Below, piece by piece: positions 1 through 6,128 of a stretch of DNA of 8,260 bases. The stretch is from contig CAMHPM010000057.1 in NCBI GenBank assembly GCA_946187025.1, positions 1-8,260 on the forward strand, given 5' to 3'. Below the pieces are notes generated by a model. That model searched no databases and was not told the DNA's origin. It was given only the letters and a program-made list of their open reading frames with translations. The DNA comes from an uncultured Prevotellaceae bacterium. Its GTDB lineage: Bacteria > Bacteroidota > Bacteroidia > Bacteroidales > Bacteroidaceae. Numbering within the stretch: position 1 is the stretch's first letter; each line of letters opens with the position of its first letter. The translations under genes were made by a program, and so were the position numbers.

Positions 1-17
1 TCACTGATACTCATGTG

Positions 18-2714
18 TCATTTCACGAGCACCTTCTTGCCGTCGCGTATGATGAGTCCGCGGTATCCTGCGCCCACTTTCACACCCATGATGTTGTATG
101 TGTCGCGTGTGTTGTGGTTCTGGTCGCTGGTGGCAGTGGTTATTGCTGTCGGTTCGATACACTTGAGTTCAATCTTGTCGATGTTGCAGTTTGATCCCGA
201 AATAGTGATGCGCAGTGTGTGCTGTCCTGCTTCGATGTCGCGTGCGAAGTTGCCGCGAATGGTGCGGTATTTGTCCCACGAGTTGTTTGCGGTGCGTGGA
301 ACCGATGCGCGTGCCAGGCTCACACTCGTGCCGCCGTCGGTGAGGGTCATGGTGAAGCTCGAACCGGTGACTCCTGCCGACACGGTTGCCTCGAATGAAT
401 AGCGGCCCGATTCCTTCACGTCGATGGTGTATTCCAGCCATTCGCCGCTCTTGGTGTTGCTGATTACGTAGCCTCCGTTGCCGGTCATGATGTCAACGCC
501 TTCGTTGTCGGAGCGGTAGCCGCACTTGCCCTCGTCGGTCTCGTCGCTGTCATGGAAGGTGAATCCCTCGCCGCCACGGTCGAAGTTCTCTGCTTCGATG
601 ATGCCCGGGATGGCGATTGCGCCCTTGTGTGGTGTGCGCTTTGGATTGGCCACCAGTGTGTATTCTGCTACCTCCGACATGCGGCCTTCGGCATCGGTGG
701 CCTCTGCCTTGAAGTGGTATTCGCCTCGGGCGGTAGGGCGGTAGGTGTATTCAAACGGTTCCTTGGTGATGGTGCGCTGCAGCACATCGTCGAGGTATAT
801 CTTCACGTTGGCGATGGTGCTGGTTGGCGACGATACCTCGGCCTTGATGATGGTGGATGTGTTGACGGTGGTCGGAGCCGGGTCGGACGTGAGTGTGAGC
901 TTCATGTCGGGATCGAGGTCAACATGTCGGAAGGTGATTTTGTCGATGTTGCAGCTGCCGCTGGTGATGTTGAGGCGTATCACTTGCTTGCCTTCCTCGA
1001 GCGGGATGAGCAGGCGTCCGTGTACGGTGCGGTAGGTGGTGTAGCTGTTGGCTTGGACCATCGGCACCGGAATGACTGGTGTGATTGGTGTGAGTTCGCC
1101 GCCGTTGCTGAGCGACAGGCTTATCGATGATGTCGTCACACCCGACGACACTACTGCATCGTAGGAGTAGATGCCGGCTTCCTTCACGTTGACGGTGTAT
1201 TCCAGCCATTCGCCGGTCACGGTGTAACCGATTGCATAGCCTCCGTTGCCTGTCACGATATCGACTCCGCCTATCTCGCTGCGGTAGGATGTGCCGCCTT
1301 GCGAGTTGTTGTCGCTGTCGTGGAATGAGATTCCGTCGGCTCCCGAGTCGAAGTTCTCGGCTTGCAGCACTCCTGGCAGGTCGATGGCGTTGCGGTATGG
1401 TGCACGTTGTCTATATACGGTGATTCCGCCCATGCGCTCATATTTTGTTCCGTCGGTTGCTGTCACTACGGCTTTCAGGTCGTGGCGGCCGAGGGTGGTA
1501 GGGGTGTAGTCGAGTTCATAAGGTGCTTCTGTGAGTGTGGTTACGAGCACATTCTTTGCGTAGAAGTCGATGTGGTCGATGGTCTTGGTCCTCAGCCGGG
1601 CATTGATTGTGATGTGCATCGGGTCGTTCTGGGTGGCGTTGAGCGATGCCGGTTTTATATATACCGATGCTTCTTTCTTCATTTTCGGGAACGGGCTCTT
1701 GGCTTTGAGTGCCGCGTCGCTCTTCATGTATTCCCTGAGCCATGTCATGGCAGGTCGGTCCTTGCCGTCGCGTATGATGCCCGAGTTGCCGTCGGTGACC
1801 CATGTGCGGCCGTAGATGTAGCCCCACAGTGTGATGCCGGCCACGTAGTCGGCCTCCCACATGTACGGTATCTGCTCTTTGTAGCGTTGCAGCTGCAGGT
1901 TGTCGTCGGAGGTTCCGATGTCGTATTCCGAGCTTACCATCGGCATCTTCAGGGCGTTTTGTATCTCGGTCATGGCCGACTTGAAGCTGGTGAAGTTCAT
2001 GTCGGTGAGGTCGTGGCTCTGGCATCCGTAGGCATCGATTGGCGCTCCTGCATCGCGAAGTATGCGCACCAGGTCGATGAATTGGCTGCGCTGCCACTGG
2101 AATGTGTTGTAGTCGTTGTAGATGAGGATGGCATTCGGCCAGCGTTCGTGAGCCATCTCGAAGGCTTTGATTATCCAGTCGTAGCCCGTGCGGCCGTCGC
2201 CTCCCAGTGCGTCTTTGTAGGGTGCCGGCTGGTGGCCAGGTACTGCTTCGTTCACCACGTCGATCATGTCGATGGTGGGATAGTGTGCCTTGATTGCATC
2301 CATCCACTCCACGATGGCTTTATACTGCTCGCTGGTCGATAGGTTGTTCATCCAGCTTGGGTATTGTGCGCCCCAGATGAGGCAGTGGAACTTGAACGGG
2401 AAGTTGTGGCTTTTGGCATAGTTGTAGCAGTTGTCGCTGCCGCCCCAGTTGAAGCTGCCACGTCGCGAACCCTCGATCGACGACCATTTCGACTCGTTTT
2501 CGCCGGTTATCTGGTTCCACAGCTGGTAGAACTTCTCGTTGCCAAAGTCGATCTGGCCGCTCGTGGTGATGTTGCCAAGGAACTTGTCGGGGTTTTTCGA
2601 CAGCTGGGCTTGTGCCACCGTTGCCATCATCCAACACGATGCAGCTATCACACACGCCTTGTGCATGGTGCCGCGAATGTTTCGGAGTGTAAAATCTTTT
2701 CTCATAATTGTCAT
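18..2714 (-). CDS. Secreted GH10 endo-1,4-beta-xylanase with two Ig-like/CBM6 pairs
   Basis: This 898-residue protein probably cleaves internal beta-1,4 bonds of xylan outside the cytoplasm. An N-terminal signal peptide ends near AQA|Q (residues 34-37). The GH10 catalytic domain covers about 40-335. It shows ENESKW (72-77), FHCLIWGAQYPSW (109-121), VVNE with the likely acid/base E156, CQSH (231-234), SSEYD with the likely nucleophile E263, and TLWGY (295-299). Two Ig-like modules (about 345-436 and 601-692) alternate with two CBM6 xylan-binding modules (about 445-597 and 699-852). Each CBM6 has AENFD, GEWLEYT and CNIDKI. The C-terminus (about 872-898, YNIMGVKV...GKKVLVK) resembles the short type IX secretion sorting tail of Bacteroidales; this is an inference. 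ATGs at 2714, 2705 and 2666 are all in frame and keep a hydrophobic signal segment. The 2705 start (MRKDF) is a reasonable alternative. There is no Shine-Dalgarno sequence. GH10 is very well supported; the polymer preference within xylans is not visible. Confidence 0.95.
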   Translation of the reverse strand: MTIMRKDFTLRNIRGTMHKACVIAASCWMMATVAQAQLSKNPDKFLGNITTSGQIDFGNEKFYQLWNQITGENESKWSSIEGSRRGSFNWGGSDNCYNYAKSHNFPFKFHCLIWGAQYPSWMNNLSTSEQYKAIVEWMDAIKAHYPTIDMIDVVNEAVPGHQPAPYKDALGGDGRTGYDWIIKAFEMAHERWPNAILIYNDYNTFQWQRSQFIDLVRILRDAGAPIDAYGCQSHDLTDMNFTSFKSAMTEIQNALKMPMVSSEYDIGTSDDNLQLQRYKEQIPYMWEADYVAGITLWGYIYGRTWVTDGNSGIIRDGKDRPAMTWLREYMKSDAALKAKSPFPKMKKEASVYIKPASLNATQNDPMHITINARLRTKTIDHIDFYAKNVLVTTLTEAPYELDYTPTTLGRHDLKAVVTATDGTKYERMGGITVYRQRAPYRNAIDLPGVLQAENFDSGADGISFHDSDNNSQGGTSYRSEIGGVDIVTGNGGYAIGYTVTGEWLEYTVNVKEAGIYSYDAVVSSGVTTSSISLSLSNGGELTPITPVIPVPMVQANSYTTYRTVHGRLLIPLEEGKQVIRLNITSGSCNIDKITFRHVDLDPDMKLTLTSDPAPTTVNTSTIIKAEVSSPTSTIANVKIYLDDVLQRTITKEPFEYTYRPTARGEYHFKAEATDAEGRMSEVAEYTLVANPKRTPHKGAIAIPGIIEAENFDRGGEGFTFHDSDETDEGKCGYRSDNEGVDIMTGNGGYVISNTKSGEWLEYTIDVKESGRYSFEATVSAGVTGSSFTMTLTDGGTSVSLARASVPRTANNSWDKYRTIRGNFARDIEAGQHTLRITISGSNCNIDKIELKCIEPTAITTATSDQNHNTRDTYNIMGVKVGAGYRGLIIRDGKKVLVK

Positions 2715-2759
2715 TTATTTAGTTTAGGATTTAGTCGAAGGTTATGTATGTTGTGACTG

Positions 2760-2790
2760 CAAATTTAGTAAATTGTTGTGTCATGGCAAA
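2760..2790 (-). promoter_or_regulatory. Bacteroidota-type promoter for the GH10 xylanase gene
   Basis: Read on the minus strand, TTTG (2790-2787) is followed by exactly 19 bp and then TAAATTTG (2767-2760). This matches the Bacteroides primary sigma factor consensus TTTG-N19-TAnnTTTG perfectly. Transcription would start near 2751-2754, leaving a leader of about 40 nt before the first ATG at 2714. The assignment rests on motif, spacing and position; no transcript evidence exists. Confidence 0.75.
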
Positions 2791-2965
2791 ACAAAACGCA
2801 ACTTTTTCTTGCTTTTCGCCACATTTGAAACTTAAACTCACCAGCTTTGCTGGTTTGCCACGCTTCTGCGACTTGAATGCTTACACTACGATTTTTTTCC
2901 GTCTGTTTCTACCGAAAAACCGGTGCAGTTGCATAATGTCATTTCTGCCGCATAGGTTTTGTCCT

Positions 2966-3053
2966 GCTGCGCATCAAGGAAAATTTTGCTACGCTCCTAA
3001 GAAAGTTTTGTTGCACACCATGGAAAATTTTGCTTCGCACCATGGAGAAAAAC
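2966..3053. repeat. Four degenerate 22-bp tandem repeats (left array)
   Basis: Units run 2966-2987, 2988-3009, 3010-3031 and 3032-3053 with no spacer. Each starts with a G-pyrimidine-T and a CGC/CAC core. The first and third contain GGAAAATTTT; the second ends GAAAGTTTT and the fourth GGAGAAAAAC. The first and third units agree at 18 of 22 positions, the first and second at 16 of 22. A further decayed unit may lie at about 2944-2965. Absence of spacers excludes a CRISPR array. The origin is unknown; it could be a decayed miniature repeat element or a bent-DNA region. Confidence 0.7.
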
Positions 3054-3073
3054 CCTGAGAGTACTGAAGAATT

Positions 3074-3162
3074 CTTTAATTTGTGGTGCAAATTTAATAA
3101 ATTGTGGTTCAAATTTAATAATTTCTGGTGACAAATTATATAATTTGCACCACAAATTAAAG
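3074..3162. repeat. Perfect 21-bp inverted repeat enclosing 21-bp tandem repeats
   Basis: The arms at 3074-3094 (beginning CTTTAATTTGTGG) and 3142-3162 (ending CCACAAATTAAAG) are exact reverse complements over 21 bp, separated by 47 bp. Overlapping this are three head-to-tail 21-bp units at 3081-3101, 3102-3122 and 3123-3143. The first two agree at 19 of 21 positions, the third is diverged (14 of 21 to the first). The right arm is in effect an inverted copy of the first unit. Transcribed RNA could fold into a 21-bp stem, or a dimeric regulator could bind the repeats. Neither is demonstrated. It sits between two divergent promoters, so a terminator role is not expected. Confidence 0.85.
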
Positions 3163-3197
3163 TTTTTCCCTATGCTCGCAGGCAAATACTCCTACGC

Positions 3198-3285
3198 GCT
3201 CAGTGTTTTTCTCCCACGTGTTACAAAGTTTTTTTCATGGCGCTCCATGTTTTTTTTCGTTACGCTCAGTCGTTTTTCCCTTTTC
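3198..3285. repeat. Degenerate 22-bp tandem repeats (right array)
   Basis: Units start at 3198, 3220, 3242 and 3264. Three begin GCTC; all four contain a run of five to eight T. Units 3242 and 3264 agree at 14 of 22 positions, so the array is weaker than the left one and partly driven by T-richness. Read outward from the central inverted repeat, both arrays carry the same theme (a GTTTTTC-like run followed by a CATGG/CGC segment). The right side starts with GTTTTTCCCTATG at 3162-3174 and the left with GTTTTTCTCCATG at 3053-3041. I infer that the arrays are facing halves of one larger imperfect palindrome. Confidence 0.5.
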
Positions 3286-3411
3286 GCCCGGTGTCGCATT
3301 GTGCCTCGTTCTTGTGCTCCTGTCCCGATGTGTGGTTGCATCTGTGGTGCAGTGTAACGAGGTCCCATTATATTAAATTAATATAAGGTGTGTAAAAAAA
3401 GGAGTTTATGG

Positions 3412-3442
3412 CTTGCTGGTTGTCAATTATTTTGTATCTTTG
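3412..3442 (+). promoter_or_regulatory. Bacteroidota-type promoter for the PL11 lyase gene
   Basis: TATCTTTG at 3435-3442 matches the TAnnTTTG element exactly. Nineteen bases upstream, CTTG at 3412-3415 matches three of the four bases of the TTTG element. Transcription should begin around 3448-3451, giving a leader of about 20 nt before the ATG at 3471. The leader has no Shine-Dalgarno sequence, as is usual in Bacteroidota. Confidence 0.75.
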
Positions 3443-3470
3443 CACGGAAAACTATTAACTTAATGCCAAC

Positions 3471-6128
3471 ATGAAACGACTGGTGACAGTGTGCGCTGTG
3501 CTCCTGATGGCCTTGGCGGCCGCTGCTCAACGCACAACCGACAAACTCGACCGCGGCCTTGTGGCCGTACCCTCGGGCAGCGGCAGCTTTGTGAGCTGGC
3601 GCATTTTTGCTGAAGAATACTACGACGTGGAATACAACCTCTATCGCAACGGAGTGAAGCTGAACTCCACACCGCTGAAGGTGTCGAACTACACCGACAC
3701 GGGCGGTTCCGCCGGTGCCAAGTACCAGGTGGCGGCAGTGGTGCGAGGTGTGGAACAGGAGAAGTGTGAAGCCGTCGCACGTCTCAACCAGCAATACATA
3801 CAATTTGCAGTAGGTAAGCTCTACTCGCGACGCGGCACCGACATCACGGCGTCGTACAACATAAACGACATTGCACTGGCCGACGTTGACGGCGACGGCG
3901 TGTCGGAGTTTATCATGAAGCGCAACTACGGCCCCGATGGTAGTTCGGTGGGCAACGATTCGGCCTTCAACTGCATCGAATGCTACAACATAAGCGGCCA
4001 GCGCCTGTGGTGGATTGACCTCGGACCAAACATGGTGTCGGGTCCCGACGAGCAATACGACGCAGTGGGATACGACTGGGATGGCGACGGAAAGGCAGAA
4101 ATACTGATGCGTGGTGCCGACAACATGATTATACACCATGCCGACGGAACCACTACCAACATAGGCGACATGAAGGTGAACACCCGCAACACCGTGCTGC
4201 AACAAGCCAACATGACCTACACCAACTCGGGCAACGAGTACCTGCTCTACCTCGAGGGTGCAACCGGAAAACCTTACCCAATAGGCACCGGCAACGCTCT
4301 GTGGATGGCATACCCGCTGCCGCGCGGCGATGTGAACGACTGGGGCGACGGCTACGGACACCGTGCAACCAAGCACTACTTCGGCGCACCGTTCCTCGAC
4401 GGACGCCACCCGTTCATCTTCCTCGGACGCGGATGCTACACCAAGCACCACATGAAGGCATTCTCGGTCAACCCATCGACACACAAGCTCACACAATACT
4501 GGGAGTGGTCGTGTACCAGCGGATGGGGCGACCCGTGGTTTGGCAACGGTTATCACAACTTCGGAATAGCCGATGTCGATTGGGACGGCCGCGATGAGAT
4601 AGTGTTCGGCTCGATGGTAATCGACGACAACGGAAAAGGCCTATCCACTACCGGCCTTGGTCACGGTGATGCACAACACTGCTCCGACTTCGACCCCTAC
4701 CGCCACGGACAGGAGATTTTTGCCTGCAACGAAGACGAACCGGCAATGAACTACCGCGATGCAACCACCTCGAAGATATACTACCGACTGGTTTCAACAG
4801 GCGACGACGGACGTGCTCTCTGCGGAAACTTCTCAAACGACTACCCGGGAGCAATCGGACACAGCAGCCAGTCGGGCACCATATCCTGTGTGGCCGATAA
4901 GGTCATCAGCGGCGGCCCGGGCGGTTTCACCAACAACTTCCGCATCTACTGGGATGGCGACCTGCTCGAAGAAGGACTCGATGGAGCCAGCAGCCGCGAG
5001 GGAGCCCCACGTGTGTTCAAGGCAAACGGCTCGGTGGTATTCACTGCCGACGGAACGGCCAACTGCAACTGGACGAAAAACACACCGTCGGCCACCGGCG
5101 ACATCATCGGCGACTGGCGCGAAGAGATAATTGCACGCACGACCGACAACCGCTATGTACGCATCTACACCACCAATATCGCAACCAAATATCGCAACTA
5201 CACGCTGTGGCACGACCATCAGTACCGACAGGGAATGGTGTGGGAGTCGATGGGATACAACCAACCGCCACATGCCAGCTACTTCCTCGGCGAGATGGAA
5301 GGAATCACCGTCGCACCGCCACCACTCACCATGACCGGACGCACGGAGGTGGCCAACGGCGGAAGCATCGGCACGGCAAACAACGGCCAGCACGTCATCG
5401 TGTGCGAATATGCCGATACGAAAATCAAGGTGGAAAGCGGAGCGAAACCATGGATTGCAACCTTCAACATCCCGTCGTGGGTGCAAGGCACCAACAGCAA
5501 CAACACCAACGGAAATCCGACAATCAACTACCGATACTACACATGTACCGTTGAGGGCGAACCCTTCAGCGGCGACATGCGACTCATAAAGCAGGGCGAC
5601 GGTACACTCACACTGCCTGCAGCCACCCACACCCACACAGGCGAGACCAACGTGTGGGCAGGAACACTCAACCTCGACGGCACACTGGCCAACTCGCCGC
5701 TATGGCTCAACCGCTTTGCAGAGCTCAACAGCGACGGAGGCACGTTTGCTGCCGGCATCACGATGGAATACGACTCGCGCATCAGGCCTGGCGGTGCCGG
5801 CAAACAAGGCACACTGACCACTACGGCACTGACGATGAACATGGGTTCGCGCATCGTGTTCGACATCTACAGCCAGGACTTCAAGGCCGACATGGTGAAG
5901 GCTACTTCGCTCAAGATCGAACGCAAGACATGGCAGTATGGCCCTAAATACCTCACACCAGTATTTGAGTTTGTGGCTCAGCGGGAAGTCAACCATGGAG
6001 AGTGGACGCTACCCGATAATGGAGGTGGAAACCATAAACGGAAGCCTTGCAAACATCATCATCGAGGGGCTGTCGGGACAGAAAGCAACATTGGAACATA
6101 CCGACGGAACCATCTACCTCGTGATTGA
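3471..6128 (+). CDS. Rhamnogalacturonan lyase (PL11), N-terminal part of a frameshifted gene
   Basis: PL11 enzymes cut the rhamnogalacturonan I backbone of pectin by beta-elimination. The protein starts with a signal peptide (residues 1-19, AAAAQ at 16-20). A PL11 entry domain follows (RGLVAVPSG, VSWR at 41-44, YNLYRNG). Next comes the calcium-rich propeller: DVDGDGVSEFIMK (138-150), DWDGDGKAEILMR (202-214), DVDWDGRDEIVFGS (368-381), GLGHGDAQHCSDFDP (395-409), GDIIGDWREEIIAR (543-556) and a closing HASYFLGE (601-608). After about 620 the enzyme ends and an autotransporter-associated beta-strand repeat begins (RLIKQGDGTLTL, 704-715). The natural reading is good to about P848. Residues 849-885 are rich in H, R and K and are out-of-frame sequence created by the break at 6012-6014. 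The true product continues in the next entry. No upstream in-frame ATG competes. PL11 is confidently recognised; endo versus exo action is not. Confidence 0.93.
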   Translation: MKRLVTVCAVLLMALAAAAQRTTDKLDRGLVAVPSGSGSFVSWRIFAEEYYDVEYNLYRNGVKLNSTPLKVSNYTDTGGSAGAKYQVAAVVRGVEQEKCEAVARLNQQYIQFAVGKLYSRRGTDITASYNINDIALADVDGDGVSEFIMKRNYGPDGSSVGNDSAFNCIECYNISGQRLWWIDLGPNMVSGPDEQYDAVGYDWDGDGKAEILMRGADNMIIHHADGTTTNIGDMKVNTRNTVLQQANMTYTNSGNEYLLYLEGATGKPYPIGTGNALWMAYPLPRGDVNDWGDGYGHRATKHYFGAPFLDGRHPFIFLGRGCYTKHHMKAFSVNPSTHKLTQYWEWSCTSGWGDPWFGNGYHNFGIADVDWDGRDEIVFGSMVIDDNGKGLSTTGLGHGDAQHCSDFDPYRHGQEIFACNEDEPAMNYRDATTSKIYYRLVSTGDDGRALCGNFSNDYPGAIGHSSQSGTISCVADKVISGGPGGFTNNFRIYWDGDLLEEGLDGASSREGAPRVFKANGSVVFTADGTANCNWTKNTPSATGDIIGDWREEIIARTTDNRYVRIYTTNIATKYRNYTLWHDHQYRQGMVWESMGYNQPPHASYFLGEMEGITVAPPPLTMTGRTEVANGGSIGTANNGQHVIVCEYADTKIKVESGAKPWIATFNIPSWVQGTNSNNTNGNPTINYRYYTCTVEGEPFSGDMRLIKQGDGTLTLPAATHTHTGETNVWAGTLNLDGTLANSPLWLNRFAELNSDGGTFAAGITMEYDSRIRPGGAGKQGTLTTTALTMNMGSRIVFDIYSQDFKADMVKATSLKIERKTWQYGPKYLTPVFEFVAQREVNHGEWTLPDNGGGNHKRKPCKHHHRGAVGTESNIGTYRRNHLPRD

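Larger units (their letters stand above)
2715..3470. other. Divergent intergenic region, non-coding
   Basis: These 756 bases separate the two divergent enzyme genes and are AT-rich compared with both. The outer edges hold one promoter each. The middle (about 2966-3285) is filled with repeats described separately. I see nothing convincing in 2791-2965 or 3286-3411 beyond short A and T runs. Reading frames here give proteins without any recognisable motif and with unnatural composition, so I call no gene. A regulator-binding site or small RNA cannot be excluded. Confidence 0.7.

Noticed and set aside
1362..2342. A 326-codon plus-strand frame opposite the xylanase gene
   Set aside because: It is antisense to the GH10 catalytic domain, with no promoter or recognisable domain of its own.
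2744..3058. A 104-codon plus-strand frame in the divergent intergenic region
   Set aside because: It begins within the leader and promoter of the xylanase gene on the other strand, runs through the 22-bp repeats, and its protein has no motif.
3074..3162. Invertible promoter flanked by inverted repeats
   Set aside because: The enclosed segment is only 47 bp. TAAATTTG boxes occur on the minus strand at 3096-3089 and 3117-3110, but neither has a TTTG element at 19 bp, and both real promoters lie outside.
3236..3257. Hairpin CATGG-CGCT-CCATG followed by eight T, as a terminator
   Set aside because: The stem is only 5 bp, and no gene is transcribed toward this site from upstream, because both neighbours point away from it.
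2966..3285. CRISPR array
   Set aside because: Units are directly contiguous, degenerate and only about 22 bp, without unique spacers, and no cas gene is present.
3408..3458. A 16-codon reading frame preceded by AAAAAAAGGAG, a good Shine-Dalgarno match
   Set aside because: The promoter of the lyase gene overlaps it, so its start would lie upstream of the expected transcription start. Bacteroidota rarely rely on Shine-Dalgarno sites, and the peptide has no recognisable feature.
3423..4556. A 377-codon minus-strand frame opposite the lyase gene
   Set aside because: It lies entirely opposite well-supported PL11 coding sequence. Its cysteine-, histidine- and valine-rich protein is typical of antisense reading of biased codons.
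6009..6015. Programmed +1 ribosomal frameshift at CUA CCC G
   Set aside because: CCC followed by G can allow +1 slippage in tRNA mutants, but there is no stop codon at the site, no stimulatory structure that I can see, and enzymes of this kind are not known to use recoding. An insertion or read error is simpler.
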